Shown: positions 29,013 through 39,704 of the stretch, piece after piece
Layout: each line of letters starts with the position of its first letter
Numbering within the stretch: the stretch's first letter is position 1
NCBI GenBank assembly: GCA_025558095.1
Contig: JAIVFI010000016.1
Span: 248,001 to 312,000 of the forward strand
DNA length: 64,000 nucleotides
Origin: Hyaloraphidium curvatum
Taxonomy: Eukaryota > Monoblepharomycota > Hyaloraphidiomycetes > Hyaloraphidiales > Hyaloraphidiaceae
Reading direction: 5' to 3'
The notes under the pieces: model-generated
Seen by the model: the letters and a program-made list of their open reading frames with translations, nothing else
Told to the model about the DNA's origin: nothing
Database searches by the model: none
Translations under genes and position numbers: made by a program

Positions 29013-29948
29013 ATGGCGTGGCCTCCTCCCGCACCGGAACTTCTCGATGAGCTGCTCGATGCTGCGATCCACGCCGCACGCGTCGCTGCGGCCCATTTCC
29101 GCAACGGGTACGCGGATCGGGCGGCGATGTTCGCGGGAATGGAATCCAAGAGTGGTCCTGCCGACCTCGTGACTGCAACGGACAAACTGTGCGAGTCGGT
29201 CATCGTCGAGGAGCTCAAGAAGCGGTTCCCCTCGCACGCTTTTGTCGGAGAAGAGGGCGTTGCCGCCGGAGCCGCCGCAGTCTGGCCCAAGGACGATCGC
29301 TGCGTCTGGATCATCGACCCCATCGACGGGACGACGAACTTTGCTCACGGCTTGGACGCCTTTACGTGCATCTCCATCGGATGCGCGATCCGGGGGACTC
29401 CGGTGGTCGGGGTCGTGTATGCACCGATCGTGGATCAGTTGTTCTCCGCTGCGGTTGGGCGAGGAGCAACATTGAATGGCACCAAGCTGCCGCTCTTCTC
29501 GCATTTCGCCCCTCTGTCGCTTTCCACCGCCCTCGTCATCACGGAGTTTGGTCATTCGACAGACCCGGTGGTTCAGAAACCCAAGCAGGACGCGATCTCG
29601 AAACTTGTTGGTCTATGCAGAGGCATTCGCGCATTTGGATCTGCCGCGATGAACATGTGCAGAGTGGCTTGCGGCGGACCGGACTCGTATTATGAGAAGG
29701 GCATCCACTGTTGGGACGTTGCCGCGGCGTGCGTGATCCTTCGGGAAGCGGGCGGTATGGTCGTCAACTACGCCGAGGGCCCGAAGGATTCGGGCGGACA
29801 GGAAGGCTACGATATCCGCGCGAGAGACGTTCTTTGCGTACGCCAATGCGCCGGTGGGGCAGCCGAGCAGGGCAAGGTCGTCGAGGAGCTCCGCGCCGTC
29901 CTCGCCACGTCGGGTGCGCTTGCAGAGCAGGGGTACGAGCGAGACTGA
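29013..29948 (+). CDS. Inositol monophosphatase family protein
   Basis: Single exon, 311 residues. All family motifs are present: FVGEEG (metal-binding Glu), WIIDPIDGTTNFAHG (the D-P-I-D-G-T-T signature that binds Mg2+ and substrate phosphate), GSAAMNMCRVACG and the second signature HCWDVAAACVILREAGG. It hydrolyses myo-inositol-1-phosphate to inositol, feeding phosphatidylinositol and inositol phosphate synthesis, with Li+-sensitive Mg2+-dependent chemistry in the family. A C-terminal segment after DVLC is less conserved than usual. It shares an 84-bp divergent upstream region with LTN1. Confidence 0.93.
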   Translation: MAWPPPAPELLDELLDAAIHAARVAAAHFRNGYADRAAMFAGMESKSGPADLVTATDKLCESVIVEELKKRFPSHAFVGEEGVAAGAAAVWPKDDRCVWIIDPIDGTTNFAHGLDAFTCISIGCAIRGTPVVGVVYAPIVDQLFSAAVGRGATLNGTKLPLFSHFAPLSLSTALVITEFGHSTDPVVQKPKQDAISKLVGLCRGIRAFGSAAMNMCRVACGGPDSYYEKGIHCWDVAAACVILREAGGMVVNYAEGPKDSGGQEGYDIRARDVLCVRQCAGGAAEQGKVVEELRAVLATSGALAEQGYERD

Positions 29949-30010
29949 AGGATCCCCGGATGCGCCTGACCATGACGTAGCATTTTCCGGAATCTGACAT
30001 AGAAACGAAA

Positions 30011-32719
30011 TCAATCATCCAAGTCCACCACTTCAACTCCTCCCCGGGTGAAGTTAAGGGTCGACTGCCGCTTCCCACCCGCCGCCTGGCTAGCCGCCTG
30101 GCTGCTTTGCCCCCGTTTGGATGCCTGGCTGCCGGTCAAAGTGCTGCCAAAGGAGCCGTCGGAAAAGGATAAGGGCGCGTGGGCAACGATCTACTACCTC
30201 GGGAGCTTCCGCTTTGCAGCCGTGCTGGATGATGCCGCGGGCTCCTTTGCTTTCGACGCCTTGGCCGGAGCAACCGGAGATGAATCTGCGGCCTTGCGCG
30301 CCCGCGGCTTCGGCTTGGGATGCTCGACCACGTCGTCATCCGACTCCTCCACGACCTTGCGCGCCCGCGGTTTGGCCTTGGTTTTCGGGATGTCCTCGTC
30401 CTCGTCCATGTCATCAAGGGCACCGCGGACGTCATCCTCGTCGTCCTCGTCATCTTCGGATGCCTGCATGCGAGGTGTAAGCAATGCAAGTAGCCGACAA
30501 CACCCGGTGACGTACCTTGCGCTTCCTGGAGGCCGCGGGTTTGGTCTTTGCGGCCGCAGACTTCGCCGGCGCTTTCTTGGCGGCGGTGGCCGCTTTCCCG
30601 CGGCCCTTGGCTGCCGGCTTCGGGGCCTCTTCCTCGAAATCTTCATCCTCTTCCATGGAGGACGAGTTGCGGCGCTTCGGCTTGGCTTTGCTCTTCGCCG
30701 GCTTCGTCTTCTTTGCCTCCTGCTTGTATTCCTCCACGCGACCCCGTTTCCAGTCAGCCGCCTAGCAAAATGAGCTCAGTGCCGGGCAGGAACCGGCACA
30801 CACGCGCCCAACCGACCTTCTTCTGGATTGCATCTTCTTCCTCGTCATCGTCGATGACGGGTGCCTGGGCCTTCATGTCGAGCTGGATGCGTTCCAGCGA
30901 CTCGATCACAAATCTGGTGGACGCGTGGCGTCAGTGTGCGGATCACGGGCCGAAGAGCTGCGGCCTCACTCCTTGATCGCATCCTTGTCGTCCTTCTCGA
31001 CGAACATCTTGACGGCATCGCCGAGCTCGTTCTCCGGGAGTATGTCGAGCTCCTGCGCCGTCAGGTACTCGGTGACCAGGTCCTCGACCTTGGTGTCCTC
31101 GATCTTGTCCGGCAGATCGGGCACCTGGTTGATGGTGGCAGCCGCCTGCTTCCTGCGCTCCTTGGAAGGATCGTGGCTCGCTTTCTTGCGGTAGAACTGG
31201 AGGATCTCTTTCGCGTTGGCGACCTGGCCGACGTAGCGCGAGCCGAAGCGCTGCGGAGGGTAGGTGGAAAAGCCGCCCGAGTATTCGACCTTGAGGCGGA
31301 TCAGGGGCTGCGGACCGGCGGGCATGTTTTCGTCCGGCTCGTCGTTCTGTAGCTCGAGCCACTGCTGCTCGGCCTCCTTGATCATGCTGTCCACCTGCAG
31401 GTACCGGTTGGCCGGGAGTGGAGAGCACCGCGATGCGCGCGCACCTTTTCGATCAGGAAGGCAAGCATGTCGTTCTCGATGTTCTCGCTGTTGGGCACCA
31501 AGCCCGAGCTCTTGAGCTCGACCTCGTCCATCACGAACGGCCGCACGGACCGCAGCCTGAGGGCCTCCCAGAAGTAGCTGTTCGGGTTCACCGAGGAATC
31601 GAGGTGCAGGATTCCCACGTGCTTGGGCTTGGCCTCGCCCTCGCTCAGGCTCGTCGCGATCGAGCTCCCAGGCTGCACGACGTCGAAGCCCTGCTGCAGG
31701 TTCTGGACGGGAGTCGGGATCGATTCGTGCTCGTGGCCCCAGATGATGAAGTGGATGAAGGAATCGATGAAGGTTTCGGGGATGTGGCTCGTGGCCGTGT
31801 GCTTGACGCTGGTGAATGGCGGAAGTCAGCGAAGGCGCTCCGCGACAACTCCGCCCCCGCGGGCCACACTCACCGGTTCTGATGGATCACCAGCAGGTTG
31901 AACCAGCCGTCCGGGTCGACTTCCGGCCTGAGAAACGTCATCCTCCCCTTCACGATCGTCCGGTAAAGCCGCTCGTCCCTGACGTTCCCGAGGCCGTACA
32001 CCGCGAGCTTCGTGTCCCCCTTGCGCATGAGCAGCGGCGTGACCTGGATCTCGTCCGCGGTCGGGGACTTGCCGAAGTAGTTCACGAGGCCGGCCATGCT
32101 CAGTATGTCGAGCGCGGCGAGGTTGCTCTCGCCGGATGGGTCGTCGTGGTTCCCGTGGATGGAAAAGACGGGGATGGCGACGTTGTAGTTCGGGTCCTGG
32201 TAATTGACCGTACCGAAGCTGCGCAACGAAACCGCGAGGGTGAGATCGGCCTCGGAACGCGTCCCCCGTGATGCCGACCTGCTGTGGAAGTTGACCGACT
32301 GGTCGCTCAGGAAGTCGATCTCGCACGGCTTGTCGCCCATGCAGTACTGCCGCAGCAGCTCCATCGTCTTGAACAGCGTCCACCGCGACGGCTTGTTGTC
32401 GTGGAAGAGGTCCCCGCCGAGCAGGACAAAGTCCACCTGCGGCGGAGTGAGCGGGCGCCCCGAACGGCCGAGCAGGTGCCCACGTTCCGCTCCCTCGCGA
32501 TGCCGAGGATCTCCTGGAACGTGGTCCACGAGTCGTTCTTGCGCACCGGGTCCTTCTCCATGTACCCGAGGTGATTGTCGGTGCTGTGGGACGGCGGGCA
32601 CGGGGTGAGGTTGCGCGGCGGCGGAGCGCGATGCGGGCGCACGAGACGAGGATGCGGAAGGTGTTCCGGTCGCGCTCCTCGCCCGGCGGGCCCTTAGCGG
32701 CGGCGCTGCCCGACATCAT
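30011..32719 (-). CDS. MRE11: MRE11 double-strand break repair nuclease
   Basis: Ten exons on the minus strand: 32643-32719, 32484-32583, 32279-32436, 31874-32218, 31445-31808, 30970-31394, 30817-30913, 30516-30761, 30198-30463 and 30011-30143, about 736 residues. Phosphodiesterase motifs in order: [67 protein letters not shown]. These coordinate two Mn2+ ions in the Mre11 nuclease. The capping domain follows ([20 protein letters not shown]). The C-terminal half is basic/acidic low complexity ([24 protein letters not shown]), ending VEVVDLDD, the usual Mre11 tail. It acts in the Mre11-Rad50-Nbs1/Xrs2 complex in the nucleus. Start is the first of two adjacent ATGs. Confidence 0.95.
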
Positions 32720-32795
32720 CGTCGAGCGGGTTCCGGTGGGGCGAATGGAGGCGCCAAGGGAACTTTTGCAGCCCCAGTCAAGGTTCTCGACCTCG
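32720..32795. promoter_or_regulatory. Divergent promoter between MRE11 and U5-40K genes
   Basis: 76 bp between the ATGs, the tightest divergent pair in the window. Transcription start sites may fall inside the opposite gene's first exon. No clear core element is seen. Confidence 0.4.
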
Positions 32796-34243
32796 ATGGC
32801 GGACCTAAAGCGCGGGGCGGGTGCCGACGGCGCATCGGGCGCCGTCGTGAAGCGGCAACGGACGGACGGCGATGGGGCGGCCAAGAGCACCACCGAGCTG
32901 ATCCTGTCGGGGAAGTCGGCGGCGGAGGTGTCGGGGGCGCTCACAAAGACAATCAAGCGGACGTCGGCGCTGCAGGCCCCGATAATGCTGCTTACGGGAC
33001 ACGCCGTGCGTTGGAGCGGTCGTTGGCTGAGGAAATGGCGGGCTGATGTCTCGGTGCGCGGCAGGGGGAGGTGTTTACGACCAAGTTCAGCCCGGACGGC
33101 CAGCACATTGCTTCGGGCTCCTTCGACCAGCAAATATGTGGGTCGGCGGCCGGCAAACGAATCCCTGCCTGGAGAGCTGAAGGGACGCGTCGCCGCAGTC
33201 CTGTGGAACACGTACGGGGATTGCACCAACTACAACGTGCTGAAGGGCCACAAGGGCCCCGTTCTGGAGGTTCGGTGGTCCAGGGACGGAAAGTGGGTCC
33301 ATTGTCGTGTTCCCGCCGTCAAGTGTTCTGACGATCGGACAGCAACATCTTTTCGGCGTCCACGGACCACACCGTCGCTCACTGGGATGCCCGCACGGGC
33401 GAGCGGATCCGGCGCTTCCGCTCGCATACGGGGATCGTCAACACCATTTCGACGACGCGCAGGGGTCCGGAGCTCCTGGCATCTGGTTCCGACGACCGGT
33501 CGGTCGCCATCTACGATCCGCGGGCGTCCAAGCACGCGATCGAGGTGCTCGAGGCACCTTATCAGGTCAGCCCTTTCCGGCTTTCCGCTGCGCGCCATTT
33601 GTTGACACGCATGTGCAGGTCACGGCCGTGGAATGGAGCGAGGACGGCTCCACCGTCTTCTCCTCCGGCATCGACAACGTCATCCGCGCCTGGGACCTCC
33701 GCCGCAAGGCGCCCGCCTACCTCTTGCAGGGCCACGCCGACACCGTCACCGGCCTGCGCCTCTCCCCCGACGGCTCCTTCCTCCTCTCGAACGCGATGGA
33801 CAACACGGTGCGGATATGGGACGTGAAGCCGTTCGCGCCGGCGAGCAGGCTGGTCAGGACGCTCGAGGGGGCGCCGCAGGGGTTCGAGAAGAACCTGATC
33901 AGGCCGTGCTGGTCGCCCGAGGGCGGGGATTTCGTGGCGACGGGGAGCGCGGACAGGAGCGTGACGGTGTGGGAGGTGGCGACGGGCAAGATCGTCTACA
34001 AGGTTGGTCGGCGAAGCTGATTTGCTAATTGTCGCTGATCTCATGTCTTGCTTGCAGCTTCCGGGGCACAAGGGCGTGGTCAACGAGGTGGACTGGTCGA
34101 CCAAGGAGCCCATAATCGTGTCGTGCTCGAGCGACAAAACGCTCTTCCTGGGCGAAGTGGTGAGCTTTTCTATGCTAGGACCGCCCCGAGGTCATGCTCA
34201 TGCCAATTCTTAGGACCCCGAGGAAGTTGTCAAAAGACGATGA
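32796..34243 (+). CDS. SNRNP40: U5 snRNP 40 kDa WD-repeat protein (SNRNP40/Prp8-binding)
   Basis: Seven exons: 32796-33005, 33065-33137, 33199-33292, 33343-33565, 33619-34002, 34058-34159 and 34214-34243, about 371 residues; introns 50-61 nt. The protein is a seven-bladed WD40 propeller closely following human SNRNP40: SLQAP-like TSALQAPIMLLTGHA, FLWNTYGDCTNYNVLKGH, GSDDRSVAIYDPR, FSSGIDNVIRAWDLRRK, GSFLLSNAMDNTVRIWDVKP, GFEKNLIRPCWSPEG, and KLPGHKGVVNEVDW, ending SCSSDKTLFLGEV. It binds Prp8 in the U5 snRNP and spliceosome. The last 30-nt exon (DPEEVVKRR) is a plausible but optional call; without it the frame runs to a stop at 34213. Confidence 0.93.
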
Positions 34244-34335
34244 TCATTATACTGTTATCCAGATCATGACGCTCCGACCGTGCCCCATTGTGCCCGTGCC
34301 CTCCAGAAACCCCGTGTGCAAGCCGGTCCATCGCC

Positions 34336-35350
34336 CTACAGATCTCCCAGGATCTTGCTCCACCACCCCACCGGCTTTTCCGACACCTTGACCCCTTCGA
34401 GCGCGACCGCCAGCTCAGCCACGGGCTCGGTCGGGCTCGCGGGCGGGGTGGCGTCGACATGCGCGGCGGCCTGCGGGGGGAGCGGGGACGGCGTTTCGCG
34501 GTCGAACATGGTGGCGGCCGAGCTGGGGGTCGAAGGCCTCTCGTCCGGCGGGGGGGAGGCGGGCTTGTCGTGCTTGTCCGTCGTCCCTGCGGTGGCGATC
34601 GGAGCGTGAGTGAGGAAGGTGAGGCGGTGGGGAGGTGGAGCGCACTGTGGAGGAAAGGGCAGTCCTTGCGCTTGCAGAAATCACCGTGCTGGCAGAGGCG
34701 GGCCGGAGCTTTGGTCTTAGAGAGCCTGGCGGAGAGATCAGGGGAAACGATCTGGGATAGCTGGGAAGGGGAAGGCACCTCGGCGGCGTGTTCTGCTTGC
34801 TCTTCTTGCCGGGCGGGCTCGACTTCTTGGCCTCGGAGGAATGCTTGCCGTTGGCGGAGTGCTTGTCGCCGGATTTGCCTCGGCTGAGCGGGGGATAGAG
34901 GGACACCGCCTTGATGGGGTCATCGGGCTTGCGCAGCTCCTCCTCCCCTGTCGACAGCGCGCGAGGCAGCAGAAGTGATAGAGAAGAGAAAAGACGCCAT
35001 TTTGCAAAGCCGCGAGACAGATGGTCGGGGATCGGGCCGACGCGAGCCGGGTGGCGTGAGCGCGCAGTGGGAAGAGGCATGACCCGCGCAAACGCGTACC
35101 GTGCGCGAAAAGGCAGCGGGCGCCCCACTCGCACTCTCCGCTCATGACGTAGTGCCGGCACTGGCGCGTCTTGTAGCTCTCGGGCGGGTGGAGCTTGGCG
35201 CACCTGCGGCGTCGGCGTGGCGCGCTGTGAGCGTGGCCGGCGGGCCGGTGAATGCGGGCCCCACCTGTCGTCGTCGCAGTAGCCCTCGTCGAGAAAGTCC
35301 CGACAGATTTCGGTGCGCGGCCAGGGGAAGGGCGGTTTCGGGGGACCCAT
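34336..35350 (-). CDS. CCCH zinc finger protein, three fingers
   Basis: Five exons on the minus strand: 35265-35350, 35100-35203, 34779-34947, 34646-34725 and 34336-34586 (introns 61, 152, 53 and 59 nt), about 229 residues. Splicing builds three CCCH fingers: CRDFLDEGYCDDDRCAKLH (C-x8-C-x4-C-x3-H, formed across an exon junction), YKTRQCRHYVMSGECEWGAR then CLFAH (C-x8-C-x5-C-x3-H), and ARLCQHGDFCKRKDCPFLH (C-x5-C-x4-C-x3-H). The YKTRQC lead-in resembles TTP/Tis11-type RNA-binding fingers. The C-terminal tail is Pro/Ser-rich and ends VGWWSKILGDL. A role in mRNA binding or turnover is likely; targets are unknown. Confidence 0.82.
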
Positions 35351-35652
35351 TGTGGTGCGGTCGCCAGGTGGCGGTAGCCCGAATCCCGATCTCCGCGCGG
35401 CGGCCAGGCCGCGGCGCCTGAAACTGCGGCAGCGTGCGCCGGACGCGGCGGCTTCGCGGAGGCGGGCGGGCGGTGACGGATGGCGGGGGTAGCGGCCGTT
35501 GATTGTCTGAAGTTTCGCACGCGGGCGTCATCAGCGCGAGCTCGCGCGACTCCCGTGCCCTTGCGCTCGGACCCCCTTGCAAACTCCGACGGCGTCCGCA
35601 GCGGCGGATCCGAGCGGCGCGGGGTCGGGCCGCCACCGCCGTCTCCATTGGA
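35351..35652. promoter_or_regulatory. Divergent intergenic region
   Basis: 302 bp between the CCCH gene start (minus) and the single-pass membrane protein start (plus). Extremely GC-rich with CGCGGCGG-type runs. No distinct element seen. Confidence 0.35.
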
Positions 35653-36414
35653 ATGCACGCGCCGCAGCTCCGGCCGAAGGGGCCGCCCGCGGGCGCCGAC
35701 ATGGAAACGGGCGCCGTCGCCGGAGGGCCGCACCGACCGGCACCCGACGCGCCGCCCGCCCGATCCCGCCTTGCGTGGCTCGCGATCGTCGCACTCGCCC
35801 TCCTTTTGGCGGCGGTCGACGTCGCGGCGCGCTCCGGACTCGCGCCGCCCGCGGGAGACAGAGACCCTTTCCTGCCTGCAGCCCACCCCGCGCTGGCCGG
35901 CGTGCTCGAGCAGAGCCAAATGCGCAGGAGCATGCGCTGGGACGGCTACGGCCGCGCGCGGCAGGCCGAACTGGCCGCCGCCGCAGCCCGCTCCCGCAAC
36001 GGGCAGCCCGGCGGTGGGATCGCACCGGACGGCCGGCAGCCTAACCCAGGCACGTCTGCGCATGCGGACGAGGACAATGTTGCGGCCGGCGACGCGGCCG
36101 ATTTTCAGTCGGCCGAAGATCCGACGACCGCCGCCTGGACCGACGCGGACGGCCCCGATCCAACGTCCGAGCCCGGCGTGCGGGTCTCCCACCTCGTCGC
36201 AAGCGCCAGGCCCTCGGGCCGCTACAAGGACTACGTCGAGGACGAGGAGCTCTTCTTCATCTCCGAGAACGACGCCGCAGATGCCGCCGACAAGCCTCAA
36301 GGCGCTTCTTCCCGGCTCGCCGCGCTGCTGTCCCGCTTGGTAAAGAGCGCCGATGCTCCTCTCGCGGGAACGCCGCGATCGCGGCCCGCACCCAAGCCCG
36401 ACCACGACGTCTGA
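35653..36414 (+). CDS. Hypothetical single-pass membrane protein
   Basis: Family not recognised. Single open frame of 253 residues from ATG 35653 (MHAPQLRPKG); ATG 35701 is an alternative. A short Pro-rich N-terminus is followed by one strong membrane segment (RLAWLAIVALALLLAAVDVAA), then a hydrophilic part rich in Ala, Asp and Pro. Notable segments are SQMRRSMRWDGYGRARQAEL and GRYKDYVEDEELFFISENDA. The N-in/C-out signal-anchor arrangement fits a type II membrane protein. Coding character is supported by reading-frame length and by the ordered membrane segment, but there is no homology evidence. Confidence 0.5.
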   Translation: MHAPQLRPKGPPAGADMETGAVAGGPHRPAPDAPPARSRLAWLAIVALALLLAAVDVAARSGLAPPAGDRDPFLPAAHPALAGVLEQSQMRRSMRWDGYGRARQAELAAAAARSRNGQPGGGIAPDGRQPNPGTSAHADEDNVAAGDAADFQSAEDPTTAAWTDADGPDPTSEPGVRVSHLVASARPSGRYKDYVEDEELFFISENDAADAADKPQGASSRLAALLSRLVKSADAPLAGTPRSRPAPKPDHDV

Positions 36415-36826
36415 CCCCTGGACAACTCTGAACCCTCTGCACCCTGAACATCGACCCGTATACCGACCAGATTTGCATTGATCATCCGGGACACCCCTTT
36501 GTACAGCTGGCGGGCCGTTTGGCGGTCCGCGATTGGAGATTCTTGGTTGCGATGAATACCTCTGTTCCCCTCACTTGCTGCGGATTATGGTGCGGGCGTT
36601 CGACGCCCCTTTGGATGTACATACTTGATTGCCGATGCCAATGCGATGTTTTCTTTCGTGCTGCCATACTCTTATGTGCTTTGAAAGCGAATGTCAGGCT
36701 TTGGGGCGGTGAGGTGTCGCCGTCGTCGGGTCGGCCCGGGATCCGACACACGAAGCGCCACGGCATCTCCGCTCCTCCCTTACGCTGCACCCCGAATCCC
36801 GCCTCTCTCCCCCGGAACCCGCCGCC
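36415..36826. other. Intergenic, AT-richer promoter of the 3-ketoacyl-CoA reductase gene
   Basis: 412 bp with a clear drop in GC content (for example 36480-36690, with TTGGATGTACATACTTGATTG). The region then returns to C-rich sequence with CTCC/CCCC runs just before the ATG at 36827. No gene seen. Confidence 0.5.
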
Positions 36827-38238
36827 ATGGTCCTCGACTCCTTCCCCCCCGCCGTCCGCGACGCCCTCTCCCCCGTCCTCGGCTCCCCCCGCCTGACGGA
36901 CGTCGTCTTCCTCGTCGGCCTCTTCGCCATCACCTCGAGCGCCATCAGCGTCGCCGCGTCGGCCGGCACCACGCTGTACAACATGTTCCTGAGGAGGGGG
37001 AAGAGGCTCTCGACGTGGGTGTGCCCGGCGCGTGCGCGGGGAGGGGTGACGGGACGCGAGGTGCCGCCGCCAGGTACGGCAAGTGGGCCGTCGTGACCGG
37101 CGCGACGGACGGTATCGGTGGGTTTCTTTTGCTTCCAATGGATAGGAACGGGGGGCTGACGCTTCGGGGCGCAGGCAAGAGCTACGCGGAGCAGCTGGCC
37201 AAGCAGGGCTGCTCGGTGGTGCTCATCTCGCGGACGCAGGCCAAGCTGGACGAGGTCGCCAAGCAGATCGGTGGGCAGTCATTCATTGCGGCGGATCGCG
37301 GGCAAAAGGCTGATCCCCGGGCCGGCAGCGGACAAGTACAAGGTCGAGACCAAGACCATCGCGGTCGACTTTTCCAACTGGTCGCCCGAGGCCGCCGCGG
37401 CCCTCAAGCCGCAGCTCGATGCCCTGGAGGTCGGCGTCCTCGGTCGGTACCCGCAAACGCGCTCGGGAGACGCGGCGCTGACGCCGGCGCCCGGGATCAG
37501 TCAACAACGTCGGCGTGAGCTACGACTACCCCGAGTACTTTGACAAGCTCCCCGAGGCCAAGATCTGGAACATGCACCGCCTCAACATCGACTCGGTGGC
37601 GGTCATGACCCACATCGTGCTCCCGCAGATGCTGGCGCGGTGGGGACCCTCGCTCCGGATCACGGACGCCGTTGAAGCTCATCCTCGGCCCGCAGCAAAA
37701 AGGGCGTCGTCATCAACATCGCTTCCACCAGCGGGCAGTTCCCCATGGGTCTGCTGAGCATGTACTCGGCGTCCAAGGCCTACGTGGACTTCCTCACCCG
37801 CGCGCTGGCCCAGGAGTACGGGCCCAAGGGGATCATCTTCCAGTCCGGTGGGTACCGCCTGTCGCCCGGCTCATCCCCTTCCCTCACACCTTCTGCCAGT
37901 GCTCCCCTCCATGGTCGCCTCCAAGCTCTCCAAGGTGCGGCCTTCCCTGATGGTCCCGACGCCGCAGCAGTACGTCTCGTCGGCCCTGCGCACCGTGGGC
38001 AACGACGGCAAGACGTTCGGGTACTGGTCGCACTCGCTGCAGAACGCCGTGCTGGAGGCGCTGCCGTCGAGCTGGGCGACGGGGTACCTGTTCGACATGC
38101 ACGCGGGTGAGTGGATCCGGGCTGGGTTGTTCGAGGGCTGGGCTGATTGCGGCGCCAGGGATCCGCAAGCGCGCGCTGAGGAAGATGGAGAAGGTCAAGG
38201 CCGCGGGCGAGGGCAAGGCGGACAAGAAGGAGCAGTGA
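36827..38238 (+). CDS. IFA38: Very-long-chain 3-oxoacyl-CoA reductase (KAR/IFA38-like)
   Basis: Eight exons: 36827-37014, 37074-37117, 37175-37270, 37329-37442, 37501-37639, 37696-37847, 37900-38106 and 38159-38238; introns 52-59 nt; 339 residues. Short-chain dehydrogenase with an N-terminal membrane helix ([20 protein letters not shown]). Motifs: [20 protein letters not shown] (NADPH loop at 71-78), [10 protein letters not shown], the catalytic Ser in [11 protein letters not shown] (S204) and YSASK (Y217, K221). It carries out the first reduction of each fatty acid elongation cycle in the ER, giving 3-hydroxyacyl-CoA for very-long-chain fatty acids of sphingolipids. The C-terminus KKEQ is a KKXX ER-retrieval signal. 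The 3' end is 110 bp before the alkaline ceramidase gene. Confidence 0.95.
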
Positions 38239-38348
38239 ATTCAGTGATTTTCGAGTTTTGGATAGAGGCGTCCCAGAATCCGGAAAATGGCTGCGCGGGG
38301 GATCAATCGGGTCGTGTGACCCCCACGCCGCCAACGGCTGCCCCGGCG

Positions 38349-39498
38349 ATGCGCCATTTCGAGGCACCGCCAAGCGCGCGACCGGGCTACTGGTCCTGCG
38401 GCGAGGGCACGTGGCTGGCATGCGCCAGCGTGGATTGGTGTGAGGAGAACTGTGAGACTCCGCCGGCCTGTCTCCCACTCCCGCTCACCGGCCCCGGTAG
38501 ACGAGTTATCGCCGTACGTTGCCGAGGCAACCAATGCCGCCACAAACCTGCTCTTCCTCCTCCTCTCCGCCTTCGCCCTCGCATGGACCCCCCGACCTTC
38601 CTCCTTCCTCCCCGTGTACGCCATGCTGGGCGTCGTCGGCTTCGGCTCCCTCCTGTTCCACTCAACCCTGCTGTGGGCGACGCAGCTCGCCGACGAGCTA
38701 CCGATGCTGTGGGGCATGGCGCTGGCCATCCGCGGCTTTTCGGTGCTCTCGCGCGGGAGGGGACAACGAAAGTGGGAGGGAGCGCTGCTCTGGGGCGGTA
38801 CGGCGGCCGCGACGGCGGCCTACGTTGCGACGGGGGCGTTCGCGCTCTTCCAGGCTTTCTTCATATGCCTGGTAGCCGCCGCCGGGGCGTTGGGGCTCTC
38901 GGCGCTGCTTTCCCTGCGGGGCAGCGAGCATGCGGGGCAGATGGCGGCGCTATTCTGCTCCGGGTGCGGGCTCTTTGCCCTGGCCTTTGCCTGCTGGATT
39001 GCGGACAACGAAGCGTGCGAGGGCCTGCGTTGGGCGAGGGACATGCTACCCGCACCGTCCAGGCCGCTGCTGGAGATGCACGGGTGGTGGCACCTGCTCT
39101 CTGGGACGGGGCTCTACCTGGTCATCACCTTCGGGGTGCTCGCCGAGGAGGCGGCAAAGCGTGTGCGGGGCGAGGAGCTTGGAGGTGTGAGGCTACGCTG
39201 GGATCCCCTGCCTTTTGCGCCGTGGGTGGAGCTGACCGAGGTCGTTGCCTACGGCGGGCCGGCATCGGAGCATCCGGTTTTCGAAGGAAAAGCAAGTGAC
39301 GCGAAGGATGTCGATGTGCCGACGGTCTTTGTGTCTGGCGTGATCGGTGACGGAGGAGGCGTCCGGCACCGGATCATCAGGCATCGGGTCGTGGCGTCCG
39401 AGGGCGGGCGCTTCTCAGGGGACCATCAGCTGAGGCAGCACGGACCTGCTTCCTCCATGGTGCGGTCGCTCAGCGTCTACGACCTCACGGCCCTCTGA
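38349..39498 (+). CDS. Alkaline ceramidase
   Basis: Two exons, 38349-38451 and 38501-39498 (49-nt intron), 366 residues. The first exon ends SVDWCEENY, joined by splicing to ELSPYVAEATNAATNLLF, the family's opening signature (GYW...TSxVDWCEENYxxSxYIAEFxNTxSN). FGSLLFHSTLLWATQLADEL carries the SxxFHxT...DELPM motif whose Ser, His and Asp help bind catalytic zinc, and MHGWWHLLSGTGLYL carries the C-terminal HxxWHxxS motif. Seven membrane helices are expected. The enzyme hydrolyses ceramide to sphingosine/phytosphingosine and fatty acid in ER/Golgi. The hydrophilic tail after GVLAEEAAKRVRG is about 110 residues, longer than I expect for the family. It follows the VLCFA reductase on the same strand. 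Confidence 0.92.
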
Positions 39499-39704
39499 AG
39501 TCCTGAGGCGTTGTTCTTTGTCTTGATCTCTGGTCTCCTGACACGCCAACCCCTGATGCCAATCCATTCATACCATCTTTGTCCATTGACTGCTTTGATT
39601 GACGATCTCTTTCTCTCGATGGATGTATTCTTGCAACTTGGAATCGAACAGTCGCTTCACCTTCGGCTTCTGAGAAAGCGTCAACGTTATTTCGACTGCA
39701 AAAC

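Noticed and set aside
34244..34720. A long basic C-terminus for the CCCH protein read without splicing
   Set aside because: It would overlap the U5-40K gene end; a 59-nt intron gives a normal tail ending in WWSKILGDL and a stop at 34336.
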